Origin: Cetobacterium sp. ZOR0034
Lineage (GTDB): Bacteria > Fusobacteriota > Fusobacteriia > Fusobacteriales > Fusobacteriaceae
Direction of reading: 5' to 3'
Assembly: GCF_000799075.1 (NCBI RefSeq)
Contig: NZ_JTLI01000001.1
Coordinates: forward strand, 38,364-102,363
DNA: 64,000 nucleotides
Shown: one piece after another, positions 8,223 to 16,932 of the stretch
Numbering within the stretch: the stretch's first letter is position 1
How the letters are laid out: each line of letters begins with the position of its first letter
Program-made: the position numbers and the translations under genes
The notes under the pieces: generated by a model
Seen by the model: only the letters and a program-made list of their open reading frames with translations
Database searches by the model: none
What the model was told of the DNA's origin: nothing

Positions 8223-8852
8223 TTATATTAAAAAATAAACAGAGAAGTAGTTGAAAACACTTCCTGCTAAAACAAAAAGATGCCAAACTCCGTGAGTAAA
8301 TTTTTTATTTTTCATAAGATAAAAAATAGTTCCAACTGAGTAACTGATTCCGCCCCAAATTAAAAGATTTAAAGAAAGTGGTGTAACTAAAGCTTTTAAA
8401 TCTTTAAATACAAACATTACCATCCAACCCATGAATAAATAGATTAAAGTAGAGATAACTTTAAATCTACCTACAAAAAATACTTTAAAAATTATTCCTG
8501 CTAAAGTCATTCCCCATTGAATAAAGAAAAGTGTCCATTTGGTTCTACCATCAAAAACACCTAAAAGGTACGGTGTATATGAACCAGAGATTAAAATGTA
8601 TATAGCAGAGTGATCTAGTATTTTAAAGAATTTTTTTAGATTTCCAACGTAAAGAATATGATATGTTCCAGACATAGTGTAAAGTAAAACTAGTGAGAAA
8701 CAAAATACCATAGAACCAACAACATATCCAACATTTCCACTTTTAAGAGAGTGAACCAATAGAGCACCAGTTCCAATCAGAGCTAAAATAGCTCCAAAAT
8801 AGTGAGTCATTGAATTGATCCACTCTTCTAATCTAGTTAAAGCAGTCGCCAT
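8223..8852 (-). CDS. Hemolysin III / PAQR-family membrane protein
   Basis: A 209-residue protein with seven predicted membrane segments. It carries the family signatures: an N-terminal EEWINSMTHYFGA, the central YHILY and LDHSAIYILISGSYTPYLL, and the C-terminal HGVWHLFVLAGS. The His and Asp residues in these motifs correspond to the metal site of PAQR proteins. Despite the name, haemolysis is not established for most members and a lipid-metabolic role has been suggested. The ribosome site AGGAGG lies 6 bases upstream. It sits in the minus-strand aroC operon between dCMP deaminase and MATE. Confidence 0.88.
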   Translation of the reverse strand: MATALTRLEEWINSMTHYFGAILALIGTGALLVHSLKSGNVGYVVGSMVFCFSLVLLYTMSGTYHILYVGNLKKFFKILDHSAIYILISGSYTPYLLGVFDGRTKWTLFFIQWGMTLAGIIFKVFFVGRFKVISTLIYLFMGWMVMFVFKDLKALVTPLSLNLLIWGGISYSVGTIFYLMKNKKFTHGVWHLFVLAGSVFNYFSVYFLI

Positions 8853-8863
8853 TTTTTTACCTC

Positions 8864-9355
8864 CTAATCATTTGTTTTGAAATTTAAAACAAGTTCATCA
8901 AACTTAGGTTCTAACTGTCTAAGTTTAACATTAGCAGCATTTAAAAGTTTCTTTGAAGCGAGATTTGAATCTGTATTATTGTATTTGTCAGAAAGGTATA
9001 CAATTTCAGCTATTCCGCTTTGTATTATACTTTTAGCACATTCGTTACAAGGAAACAGATCAACATAGATACTACATCCTTTTAAATTTTTAGTGCTATT
9101 TAAAATTGCATTTAGTTCAGCATGACAAACATAAGCGTATTTGCTATTTAAAAAGTCCCCATCTCTATCCCAAGGAAACTCATCATCAGAACATCCAGCT
9201 GGGAATCCGTTGTATCCAACACCAACTATTCTTTTATCTGGAGTTACAATACAAGCTCCAACTTGTGTTCCAGGATCTTTGCTACGCTTTGCTGAAAGAA
9301 TAGCTACTCCCATAAAATATTCATCCCAATCGATATAATCAACTCTTTTTGACAT
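8864..9355 (-). CDS. dCMP deaminase (ComEB-like)
   Basis: Deaminates dCMP to dUMP for thymidylate synthesis. The 163-residue product has the zinc-dependent deaminase signature: CHAELNAIL supplies the His ligand and catalytic Glu, and PCNEC the two Cys ligands. The phosphate/base pocket motif GVGYNGFPAGCSDDEFPW is typical of dCMP rather than cytidine deaminases. It lies 22 bases after aroC and 11 bases before the hemolysin III gene, so it is in the same operon. Confidence 0.92.
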   Translation of the reverse strand: MSKRVDYIDWDEYFMGVAILSAKRSKDPGTQVGACIVTPDKRIVGVGYNGFPAGCSDDEFPWDRDGDFLNSKYAYVCHAELNAILNSTKNLKGCSIYVDLFPCNECAKSIIQSGIAEIVYLSDKYNNTDSNLASKKLLNAANVKLRQLEPKFDELVLNFKTND

Positions 9356-9377
9356 TTAAAATCCTCCTCGTTAAAAA

Positions 9378-10370
9378 TTATTTTTTGTGTTGTAAATATA
9401 AATCCGCTAATGCGATAGCCGCAGCATTTTCTAAAACTATAGGAACTCTTAAAAGAAATGCAACATCATGCCTTCCATTTATTTTTAGTGGAAGAATAGA
9501 GTTCTCTTTAAAGTTAAATGTATCTTGAACCTTAAAAATACTAGACGTAGGTTTTACAGCGATCTTTAAAAGAAGATCATTTCCATTTGTGATTCCACCA
9601 TTGATTCCACCATTATTATTAGACTCAGTTTTTCCAGTAGAGTTTATAAAATTGTCATTAAATTGACTACCCAATAATTCACATCCTTTGAATCCAGCAC
9701 CAAACTCTAATCCTTTTACACCAGGAATAGAGAAAATCATAGAGGCCAAAACTGATTCAACCGACCCGAAGAAAGGTTCTCCAAGACCGATTGGAAGATT
9801 TTTTACAGCTAAAGAGATTGTTCCACCCAAAGAATCTCCAGATGATCCAGTTTCAATAAGATAACTTTCTAACTTCTCTTCAAACTCATTTTTATATAAA
9901 GTTCCAACAGTTTCAATATCTGTTTCAAATGAACTTTCACTTAATATTTTTTTTGCAATTACTCCAGCGGCAACAAGTCCAAGAGTCAATCTACCTGAAA
10001 AATGGCCTCCACCTCTGATATCATTAAATCCTGAATATTTTTGAGTCGCAGCAAAATCAGCATGCCCGGGTCTAGGATGAGATTTGAAATCAGAATAAAC
10101 TTTTGAATCTGTATTACTATTTTCAAAGAAAATATTTATTGGAGCTCCAGTTGTAAAGCCGTTAAAAACTCCAGAGATTAAATTTGGTATATCTGTTTCT
10201 TTTCTAGGTGTTGTTCCGATTTTACCAGATTTTCTTTTGGAAAGATCTGTAATAAAATCATCTGTAGAAAGTTTTATACCAGCAGGGATACCATCTACTA
10301 AAACTCCAACTCCAGAGCCATGAGATTCCCCGTAAATATGAACCCTAAAAAGAGTACCAAAACTATTCAT
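9378..10370 (-). CDS. aroC: Chorismate synthase
   Basis: Converts 5-enolpyruvylshikimate-3-phosphate to chorismate, the last common step to aromatic amino acids, using reduced FMN. The 330-residue protein starts MNSFGTLFRVHIYGESHG, the family signature, and contains the RPGHADFAATQKY segment and RGGGHFSGRLT, with conserved Arg and His residues. The C-terminal RHDVAFLLRVP is also typical. It is slightly shorter than the usual 350-390 residues. It is first in a four-gene minus-strand operon and divergent from obgE across 187 bases. No other shikimate gene is in view. Confidence 0.95.
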   Translation of the reverse strand: MNSFGTLFRVHIYGESHGSGVGVLVDGIPAGIKLSTDDFITDLSKRKSGKIGTTPRKETDIPNLISGVFNGFTTGAPINIFFENSNTDSKVYSDFKSHPRPGHADFAATQKYSGFNDIRGGGHFSGRLTLGLVAAGVIAKKILSESSFETDIETVGTLYKNEFEEKLESYLIETGSSGDSLGGTISLAVKNLPIGLGEPFFGSVESVLASMIFSIPGVKGLEFGAGFKGCELLGSQFNDNFINSTGKTESNNNGGINGGITNGNDLLLKIAVKPTSSIFKVQDTFNFKENSILPLKINGRHDVAFLLRVPIVLENAAAIALADLYLQHKK

Positions 10371-10500
10371 AAAAATCCTCCCAAATAAAAAATATATAAC
10401 CTAATTTTAACATAAAACATCAAAAATATTAAGTGACAAAAACATGGTAAAATTAATTGCAAAATATTAGAAAAAGGTGTAGAATATAAGAATTAACGAC

Positions 10501-10529
10501 TTGAAATGAATTAGAATTTATATTATAGA
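10501..10529 (+). promoter_or_regulatory. Probable obgE promoter
   Basis: TTGAAA (10501-10506) and TATAGA (10524-10529) with 17-base spacing, 28 bases before the GTG start. The rest of the 187-bp aroC-obgE region is AT-rich and shows no clear operator. Confidence 0.45.
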
Positions 10530-10557
10530 TATGAAATATATTTGGAGGAGATAAACT

Positions 10558-11844
10558 GTGTTTATAGATGAGGTAATAATAACGGTAAAAGCTGGTAACG
10601 GTGGAGATGGAGCCGCTACTTTTAGAAGAGAAAAATGTATTCAGTTTGGAGGTCCAGACGGTGGAGATGGAGGAAGAGGAGGAGATTTAGTTTTCCTTGC
10701 GGATTCTAATATCAATACCTTAATAGACTTCAAATACAAAAAGTTATTCCAAGCAGGAAACGGTGAAAACGGTGGAAAGAAAAATATGTTTGGAAAGTTT
10801 GGAGAAGACTTAGTTATAAAAGTTCCAATCGGTACTCAAGTTAGAGATATGGAAACAGGAAAATTACTTTTAGATATGAGTACTCCAGGAGAGGAAAGAG
10901 TTCTTTTAAGAGGAGGAAGAGGAGGTTTAGGTAATACAAACTTCAAAAACTCTGTAAGAAGAACACCAACGATGGCTGGAAAAGGTAAAGAGGGAGTAGA
11001 GTTAAGAGTTAAGTTAGAATTAAAACTTTTAGCGGATGTTGCTTTAGTAGGATACCCTTCAGTAGGAAAATCAAGTTTAATTAACAAGATATCTGCGGCT
11101 AAATCTAAAGTAGGAAATTATCATTTCACTACATTAGAACCAAAGTTAGGAGTAGTAAGACTTGGAGAGGAAAGATCGTTCGTTGTGGCGGATATCCCAG
11201 GATTAATAGAGGGAGCTCACGAAGGAGTTGGGTTAGGAGATAAATTCTTAAAACATATCGAAAGATGTAAAATAATATACCATATAGTAGATGTTGCAGG
11301 AATAGAAGGAAGAGACCCTATTGAAGATTATGATAGAATAAATAATGAGTTAACAAAGTTTAGTGAGAAATTAGCTACTAAGAAACAAATTATCTTAGCT
11401 AATAAAATGGATTTAATCTGGGATATGGAAAAATATGAAGAGTTTAAAAAATATGTAGAGTCTCATGGAAACGAAGTGTTCCCTGTATCTGTTATTTTAG
11501 GTGATGGATTAAAAGAGGTTCTAAATAAAACTTGGCATGTTTTACAAGAAACACCGAGAGAAGAACTAGAAGAGGAAGCTGATCTTGTTGATGTATTAAA
11601 AGCTAATAGAGTAAGAAAAGAACCATTTACTGTTGTTCAAGACGAGGATGGAGTATTCGTTGTTGATGGATCAATAGTTGATGGAGTATTAGCTAAGTAT
11701 ATCATAACTCATGATGATGAATCAGTAGTTACATTCTTACATATGCTTAGAACTTTAGGATTAGAAGAAGCTTTAAGAGATGCTGGCGTAGAAGACGGAG
11801 ATACAGTAAGAATTGCTGATACAGAGTTTGAATTTGTTGAGTAA
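10558..11844 (+). CDS. obgE: GTPase ObgE/CgtA
   Basis: An essential GTPase that acts in late 50S ribosome assembly and stress control. The 428-residue protein has the Gly-rich Obg fold (about 1-158, with GGDGGRGGD-like repeats), a G domain with GYPSVGKSS near 165, DIPGLIEGA and NKMDL, and a C-terminal OCT domain after about residue 345. The start is GTG 10558 with a GGAGGAG site 8 bases upstream, and MFIDEV is the expected beginning of the family. It is monocistronic or nearly so, as a hairpin terminator follows. Confidence 0.96.
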   Translation: MFIDEVIITVKAGNGGDGAATFRREKCIQFGGPDGGDGGRGGDLVFLADSNINTLIDFKYKKLFQAGNGENGGKKNMFGKFGEDLVIKVPIGTQVRDMETGKLLLDMSTPGEERVLLRGGRGGLGNTNFKNSVRRTPTMAGKGKEGVELRVKLELKLLADVALVGYPSVGKSSLINKISAAKSKVGNYHFTTLEPKLGVVRLGEERSFVVADIPGLIEGAHEGVGLGDKFLKHIERCKIIYHIVDVAGIEGRDPIEDYDRINNELTKFSEKLATKKQIILANKMDLIWDMEKYEEFKKYVESHGNEVFPVSVILGDGLKEVLNKTWHVLQETPREELEEEADLVDVLKANRVRKEPFTVVQDEDGVFVVDGSIVDGVLAKYIITHDDESVVTFLHMLRTLGLEEALRDAGVEDGDTVRIADTEFEFVE

Positions 11845-11860
11845 TGAGTTATTTATTTGA

Positions 11861-11886
11861 GCTGAGCCACTAGGTTCAGCTTTTTT
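11861..11886 (+). terminator. Intrinsic terminator after obgE
   Basis: GCTGAGCC (11861-11868) / GGTTCAGC (11873-11880), one G-U pair, 4-base loop, then TTTTTT. Confidence 0.88.
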
Positions 11887-11914
11887 ATTAAAAAAAAATA
11901 AGAGGTGAGAAATT

Positions 11915-12811
11915 ATGAAAGGAATAGTTATAGCCGGGCCTACAGGAGTTGGAAAAACGGATTTATCAATAAAGTTAGCTAAAGCTTTAAATGCAGATGT
12001 TCTTTCTGCTGATTCAGCTCAAGTATATAAAGGTATGGATGTTGGAACTGCAAAAATTTCTGTGAATGAGATGGATGGAGTTATTCATCACATGTTGGAT
12101 GTTGTTGAACCTATAAAAAAATATAGCGTTGGTGATTATCAAAGAAAAGGTGATGAAGTTCTAAATTCTTTAGGTGATAAAAATGTACTTTTAGTAGGAG
12201 GAACGGGACTTTATATAGACTCTGTTGTAAGGGGATTGTCTGCACTTCCAGAAAGTGATTCTGTTATAAGAGAGAAACTTATGAATGAAGATGGAGAAAA
12301 ACTATTTGAAATTTTAAAAGAGATTGATCCAGAGAGTGCAGAAAGTATTCATCCAAATAATAAAAGAAGAGTAGAAAGAGCGGTTGAAGTTTTTTATCAA
12401 ACAGGTGAAAAATTTTCAGTATTATCTAAAAGAAATATAAAAGGAAACAGTTGTAAGTTTTTAAAAGTTGCCTTAGAAAGAGATAGAGATTATCTTTATG
12501 AAAGAATAAATTTAAGAGTAGAGATAATGATGAAAAACGGTCTTTTAGAAGAGGTCAAATCACTTTATGAAAAGTATGGAGATAATTTAAAAAAAATAAA
12601 TATAATAGGCTATTCAGAGATAATTTCTTATTTGAATGATGAGATAAGTTTAGAAGAAGCAATAGAGTTAATTAAGAAAAATTCAAGGAATTATGCAAAG
12701 AGACAGTTCACATGGTTTAAAAATGATCATGACTATATTTGGTATGATCTGGATAAAATGTCCGAAGATGAAATTTTTTCAGATATTTTACAAAAATTTA
12801 ATGCCTTATAA
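11915..12811 (+). CDS. miaA: tRNA dimethylallyltransferase
   Basis: Adds a dimethylallyl group to A37 of tRNAs that read UNN codons (i6A). The 298-residue product has the P-loop GPTGVGKT at residues 7-14, the DSAQVYKGMDVGTAK motif with the catalytic Asp, the VGGTGLYIDS motif and a KNSRNYAKRQFTWF C-terminal segment. Length is normal. The isoprenoid donor derives from the dxs/ispH pathway, whose genes are also in this window. The ribosome site is AAGAGGTGAG before ATG 11915. Confidence 0.95.
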   Translation: MKGIVIAGPTGVGKTDLSIKLAKALNADVLSADSAQVYKGMDVGTAKISVNEMDGVIHHMLDVVEPIKKYSVGDYQRKGDEVLNSLGDKNVLLVGGTGLYIDSVVRGLSALPESDSVIREKLMNEDGEKLFEILKEIDPESAESIHPNNKRRVERAVEVFYQTGEKFSVLSKRNIKGNSCKFLKVALERDRDYLYERINLRVEIMMKNGLLEEVKSLYEKYGDNLKKINIIGYSEIISYLNDEISLEEAIELIKKNSRNYAKRQFTWFKNDHDYIWYDLDKMSEDEIFSDILQKFNAL

Positions 12812-12858
12812 ACCCTTAATGCGCCTGTAAATAGGTAAAAATAACCAAAATAATAGTC

Positions 12859-12887
12859 TTGATAAAAAAGTATTCGTATGGTATCAT
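12859..12887 (+). promoter_or_regulatory. Promoter of the lipoprotein/kinase/STAS/rny operon
   Basis: TTGATA (12859-12864) and TATCAT (12882-12887), spacing 17, 31 bases before the start codon of the lipoprotein gene. Confidence 0.7.
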
Positions 12888-12918
12888 TGTACAGAAAAGC
12901 TTTAAAAGGAAGTGTTGA

Positions 12919-13305
12919 ATGATAAAGAAAATTTATGTTGTATTTTTAATTATTTTGACTGCTTCTTGTTCAAATTTAGACAAGGCAAAAGATGAAAATT
13001 TTTTAAATGTTGAAGATAAGTTAATATCAAAGTTAGAGCTTATTCAAAAAGATTTACAGTTAAACAATTCGACGAGCCTAAAAGAAAGCTTAGATGTCTC
13101 ACTAAAAGAGAGATATGCAATAAATAAGTTGTCAGAATATGACTTGTCGCAAGTTAAGTTCTACTTTACAAAACCAGAAATTACAAAAAACCAAGGTGAG
13201 AATACAATAGGTTTAAGGTTTGGTGAAGAGATCTTTTATTTTAATGTAGAGTATAAATATTTAAATGGTGATTGGAGAATAACCAAATTTACAGAGAGAA
13301 GGTGA
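12919..13305 (+). CDS. Small predicted lipoprotein
   Basis: A 128-residue protein of unknown family. The N-terminus MIKKIYVVFLIILTASC is a lipoprotein signal peptide with Cys17 as the likely lipidated residue (TASC lipobox). The mature part is hydrophilic and ends in a beta-rich stretch resembling small SnoaL/NTF2-like or lipoprotein beta domains, but I cannot name it. It is the first gene after a good promoter and its stop lies 4 bases before the anti-sigma-like kinase gene. Its envelope location next to a partner-switching pair makes a sensory role possible, but this is only inference. Confidence 0.6.
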   Translation: MIKKIYVVFLIILTASCSNLDKAKDENFLNVEDKLISKLELIQKDLQLNNSTSLKESLDVSLKERYAINKLSEYDLSQVKFYFTKPEITKNQGENTIGLRFGEEIFYFNVEYKYLNGDWRITKFTERR

Positions 13306-13309
13306 AAAA

Positions 13310-13702
13310 ATGCAGAATGAAATAAAGCTGTATGTTCCATCCTCTTTAAAGAATCTTTCTATCATTAGAGCAATGACTAAGACATATTTAGAGCATCAAA
13401 AAGTAGAACAAAAAGATGTTATGAAAATATTATCTATTGTTGATGAACTAGCTACAAATGTAATAGAGCATGGCTATGAGTATAAATCTGGTGATATAAT
13501 TATAGAACTTCAAAAGAATAATGATGTTATCCATTTAGTAGTAGAGGACAACGGAGTTGGATTTGACGAATCTAAAATTAGTAAAGATGAAGGCGGAATG
13601 GGACTTTTCTTAGCGAAAGCTATGGCAGATAATTTTAAAGTTGAGAAAAAAATCAATGGAACAAAAATAAAAGTTGAGAAGAGAGTTAAGGAGGAGATTT
13701 AA
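13310..13702 (+). CDS. RsbW/SpoIIAB-type ATP-binding protein (putative anti-sigma factor kinase)
   Basis: A 130-residue GHKL-fold ATPase. It has the N box DELATNVIEHGY (Glu46, Asn50), the G1 box VEDNGVGF (Asp80, Gly82) and a GGMGL lid motif near 95-99, as in serine kinases that phosphorylate STAS antagonists and bind sigma factors. It lies directly before a STAS gene. That gene's ribosome site AAGGAGG is inside this gene's end, implying coupling. No sigma factor or PP2C phosphatase is next to it, so the true target is unknown. Confidence 0.85.
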   Translation: MQNEIKLYVPSSLKNLSIIRAMTKTYLEHQKVEQKDVMKILSIVDELATNVIEHGYEYKSGDIIIELQKNNDVIHLVVEDNGVGFDESKISKDEGGMGLFLAKAMADNFKVEKKINGTKIKVEKRVKEEI

Positions 13703-13703
13703 C

Positions 13704-14051
13704 ATGACTACAAATTTTGAAATAATTGAGAAAACAGTGGAAGATATAAGAGTGATAAAGGTTTGCGGAGAGTTAGATGCGTTAGTTGCTCCAAAATTAA
13801 AAGAAAGAATAGCTAAGCAAATAGAGCTTGATATAAATAAGTTTGTTATAGATTTTGCTGATTTAGTTCATATTAACAGTTTAGCAATGGGAATTTTAAG
13901 AGGGAAATTAAGAGTTGTAAGAGACTTAGGTGGAGATATAAAGTTAGTTGGATTAAACGATCATATAAAAACTATATTTGAAATGATAGGATTAGATGAA
14001 TTATTTGATATTTATGCAACTGAAGAGGAAGCAATAGCTAGTTATAGATAA
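13704..14051 (+). CDS. STAS-domain anti-sigma factor antagonist
   Basis: A 115-residue single STAS domain of the SpoIIAA/RsbV type. The expected phosphorylation site is Ser59 in [17 protein letters not shown], matching the D-S-S-G-L-G region of SpoIIAA with a changed flank (N-S-L-A). Start ATG 13704 is chosen because AAGGAGG ends 9 bases before it; the longer frame from 13674 would read through the upstream gene's end. It presumably partners the kinase encoded just upstream. rny follows 23 bases later. Confidence 0.85.
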   Translation: MTTNFEIIEKTVEDIRVIKVCGELDALVAPKLKERIAKQIELDINKFVIDFADLVHINSLAMGILRGKLRVVRDLGGDIKLVGLNDHIKTIFEMIGLDELFDIYATEEEAIASYR

Positions 14052-14074
14052 TATTTACAAAAAAGGAGAGACTA

Positions 14075-15640
14075 ATGAACTTAATATTAGGAGTTGGATT
14101 AGCTATAGTTGGGTTTGCAATAATATTCAGTGTTATGTATAAAAAATCTACTATAGATAAAAAAATAGAGGAGCTTAATAACTTAGAGGATGAAAAGTTA
14201 AAAGCTAAAATAAAAGCAAAAGACATCTTAGAAAGAGCCGAAAAGGAATCTTTAGCTAAGAGTAAAGAGATAGAGATAAAAGCGAAAGAAACAGCTTACC
14301 AAATGAAAGAGGAAGCTGAAAAAGATATAAAAATTGCAAAGAATGAGTTACTACAAAAAGAATCTAGATTAGCTAAAAAAGAGGAAACTTTAGAAGCTAA
14401 AATAGAAAAAGTTGAAAGTAGAGCTTTAGAGTTAGAGGAAGTTAATGCTGCTTTAGAAAATAAAAGAGGCGAAATAGAGGATTTGAAAAAAGTTCAAGAG
14501 GAAACTTTAGAAAAAATATCTGAGATGACAAAAAATGAAGCGAAAGATATGTTAATTTCTAAATTAAAGGATGATTTAGTTCATGAGACGGCTTTAGCTA
14601 TAAGAGAGTTCGAAAATAAATTAGAAGATGAAAAAGATAGACTTTCAAAGAGAGTTTTATCGACAGCTATCGGAAAAGCTTCATCTGAGTTTGTTGCAGA
14701 TGCGACAGTATCTGTTGTAAACTTACCAAACGATGAAATGAAGGGTAGAATAATTGGAAGAGAAGGAAGAAATATAAGAACGATAGAAGCTCTAACAGGA
14801 GTAGATATCATAATTGATGACACTCCAGAAGCTGTAGTTTTATCAAGTTTTGATGGTGTGAAAAGAGAGGTTGCAAGAAGAGCAATTGAAAAATTAATAA
14901 ACGATGGAAGAATACATCCTGGTAAAATTGAAGAGGTTGTAAATAAATCGAGAAAAGAGATTGATAAGGATATCGTTGAAGCGGGAGAACAAGCTTTATT
15001 AGAGTTAGGAATTCCTGGAATGCACATGGAAATAATAAAAACTTTAGGAAAGCTAAAGTATAGAACAAGTTATGGACAAAACGTTTTAACACACTCAATA
15101 GAGGTTGCTAAATTAGCTGCTAATCTAGCTGCAGAGTTAGGAGCGGATACAAAATTAGCAAAAAGAGCGGGACTTTTACATGATGTAGGAAAAGTTTTAG
15201 ATCATGATATAGAGGCTTCACATGCAATAATTGGTGGAGAGTTCTTAAAGAAGTTTGGAGAGAAACCAGCAGTTGTAAATGCTGTTATGGCTCACCACAA
15301 TGAAGTTGAATTTGAAACTGTAGAGGCTATACTAGTTCAAGCATCGGATGCAATATCAGCGTCTAGACCAGGAGCTAGAAGAGAAACACTATCAACATAC
15401 TTAAAGAGATTAGAAGGATTAGAAGAGATTGCAACTTCATTTGAAGGAGTAGAATCTTCATATGCAATTCAAGCCGGAAGAGAGATTAGAATAATCATAA
15501 ATCCAGAAGTTGTGTCTGATGATGCAGCAACAAAAATGGCTAGAGATATAGCAAAAAGAATCGAAGAAACAATGCAATACCCTGGACAGATAAAAGTTAC
15601 TATTTTAAGAGAAACTAGAGCTGTTGAGTACGCAAAGTAA
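14075..15640 (+). CDS. rny: Ribonuclease Y
   Basis: A membrane-anchored endoribonuclease that starts mRNA decay. The 521-residue protein has an N-terminal membrane segment (about 3-22), a long Lys/Glu-rich coiled coil (about 30-160), a KH domain with [12 protein letters not shown] near 228-240, and an HD domain beginning [10 protein letters not shown] near 338 with LLHDVGK near 367. All catalytic-domain motifs are intact and the length is typical. It is the last gene of a promoter-to-terminator unit with the lipoprotein, kinase and STAS genes. Confidence 0.96.
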   Translation: MNLILGVGLAIVGFAIIFSVMYKKSTIDKKIEELNNLEDEKLKAKIKAKDILERAEKESLAKSKEIEIKAKETAYQMKEEAEKDIKIAKNELLQKESRLAKKEETLEAKIEKVESRALELEEVNAALENKRGEIEDLKKVQEETLEKISEMTKNEAKDMLISKLKDDLVHETALAIREFENKLEDEKDRLSKRVLSTAIGKASSEFVADATVSVVNLPNDEMKGRIIGREGRNIRTIEALTGVDIIIDDTPEAVVLSSFDGVKREVARRAIEKLINDGRIHPGKIEEVVNKSRKEIDKDIVEAGEQALLELGIPGMHMEIIKTLGKLKYRTSYGQNVLTHSIEVAKLAANLAAELGADTKLAKRAGLLHDVGKVLDHDIEASHAIIGGEFLKKFGEKPAVVNAVMAHHNEVEFETVEAILVQASDAISASRPGARRETLSTYLKRLEGLEEIATSFEGVESSYAIQAGREIRIIINPEVVSDDAATKMARDIAKRIEETMQYPGQIKVTILRETRAVEYAK

Positions 15641-15647
15641 AATTGAT

Positions 15648-15684
15648 TAAGGAGAAAAACAGAGTTTTTCTCCTTATTTTTTTG
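15648..15684 (+). terminator. Intrinsic terminator after rny
   Basis: AAGGAGAAAAAC (15649-15660) / GTTTTTCTCCTT (15664-15675), loop AGA, then ATTTTTTTT. A perfect 12-bp stem. Confidence 0.93.
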
Positions 15685-15699
15685 AGAGGTGGGAATAAG

Positions 15700-16905
15700 G
15701 TGTTTAAAAAGATTTTAGATGAGCATAAAAATGGAATTATAGTTCTTAATAGAAAGTTCGAAGTTTGCTATACAAATAAGATATTACAAAATATTTTTAG
15801 CCACACTCCTGGGAAAAGATGTGGTGAATTTTTTGAGTGTATTCATCAAAGTTTAGAGAAAAAGAGATGTTTAGAAACTCGAAAGTGCGGAAAGTGTAAC
15901 ATAAAAAATAATATAAAAAAGGTTTTAGATGGTGAGATAAAAAATATCTATATAGAAAATATAGAGTATGAAGCTTTGATAAACGATAAGATTGAAAAAA
16001 TTTCAATGAGTATTGAGATAAAAAATCTACAACATGAAAATGAAAATTATATAACGATAGAATTTTTTAAATTGAAAACTTTAGATAAAATTTTAATATC
16101 TAACAAAAGATTGCTAGATGAGATGCTAGATAATTTAGGGGACTTTATTTTTTACAAAGATTTTTCTGGTAAATATATATATGGTAATAAATCTTTCTGT
16201 GAGTATATAGGTGTTAAAAAGATTGATTTGATAGGAAAAACTGATAGCGAATTATTCTCAGAGGTTCTAGTTAAAGAATGGGTAAAAGGGGATAAAAAAG
16301 CTTGGATAGAAGGTAAGTTTATACTAGAAGAGAAAATAAATGGTAGATACTTTAGAGTAACAAAACAAAGATTAGATGCAGAAGAACAGGCTATATTAGT
16401 TTGTGTCATAAGAGATATAACATACGAAAGAAAAGAGATGAAAAAAGCGTATCAAGATGGTTTGACAGGTGTTGGAAATAGACATGCTTATGATAAAAAA
16501 ATTAGAAAGATTTTTGAAGATAAAGAGAAAAAATATGATATAGCGCTTTTGGATTTAGATTTTTTGAGGGAGATAAATAATCAGCAAGGTCATAATCAAG
16601 GTGATTTTGCATTGAAGGTTACTGCAAAAGCCATCAAAAATTCAGGACTAAAATATATTTATAGAATTGGTGGAGATGAATTTGCATTCTTAATAGAGGA
16701 TGGAATTGATACCTTTGAGATTTGCGAAAATATAAACAGAGAGATAAAAAGTGTAAAAATAGGAGATATACCTTTATCATCGAGCATTGGAGTAATTAAT
16801 TTGAAATATGATGAAGGCATAATTAATAATTTTAACTGTGCGGATGAAGCTCTTTACGAATCAAAAAGATCAGGTCGAGGGAAGATTACAATAAAAAAAA
16901 GATAG
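15700..16905 (+). CDS. PAS-GGDEF protein (putative diguanylate cyclase) with Cys-rich N-terminal PAS
   Basis: A 401-residue putative cyclic-di-GMP synthase. The first PAS-like region has five cysteines at 41, 47, 57, 63 and 66 (C-x5-C-x9-C-x5-C-x2-C), which suggests a metal or redox site. A second PAS domain follows (about 145-245, LLDEMLDNLGDFIFYKD). The GGDEF domain includes DGLTGVGNRHAY, the metal-binding LDLDFLREINN and an intact GGDEF at 324-328; no RxxD inhibitory site is in the usual place. GTG 15700 with a GAGAGGTGGG site is preferred; an upstream TTG at 15643 lies inside the rny terminator. No EAL or HD-GYP gene is nearby. Confidence 0.85.
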   Translation: MFKKILDEHKNGIIVLNRKFEVCYTNKILQNIFSHTPGKRCGEFFECIHQSLEKKRCLETRKCGKCNIKNNIKKVLDGEIKNIYIENIEYEALINDKIEKISMSIEIKNLQHENENYITIEFFKLKTLDKILISNKRLLDEMLDNLGDFIFYKDFSGKYIYGNKSFCEYIGVKKIDLIGKTDSELFSEVLVKEWVKGDKKAWIEGKFILEEKINGRYFRVTKQRLDAEEQAILVCVIRDITYERKEMKKAYQDGLTGVGNRHAYDKKIRKIFEDKEKKYDIALLDLDFLREINNQQGHNQGDFALKVTAKAIKNSGLKYIYRIGGDEFAFLIEDGIDTFEICENINREIKSVKIGDIPLSSSIGVINLKYDEGIINNFNCADEALYESKRSGRGKITIKKR

Positions 16906-16931
16906 AGATTAAGTTATCTCTATCTTTTTTT
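16896..16931. terminator. Bidirectional terminator between GGDEF gene and AgcS gene
   Basis: AGATAGAGA (16900-16908) / TCTCTATCT (16917-16925), with A and T runs extending the stem, then TTTTTTT. It can serve both convergent genes. Confidence 0.85.
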
Positions 16932-16932
16932 G

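Noticed and set aside
14581..15027. 148-codon minus-strand frame antisense to rny
   Set aside because: The plus strand encodes the conserved KH-HD region of RNase Y; the antisense frame has no independent support.
15643..15699. TTG 15643 as start of the PAS-GGDEF gene
   Set aside because: This 19-codon extension lies in the rny terminator hairpin; GTG 15700 has a proper ribosome site.
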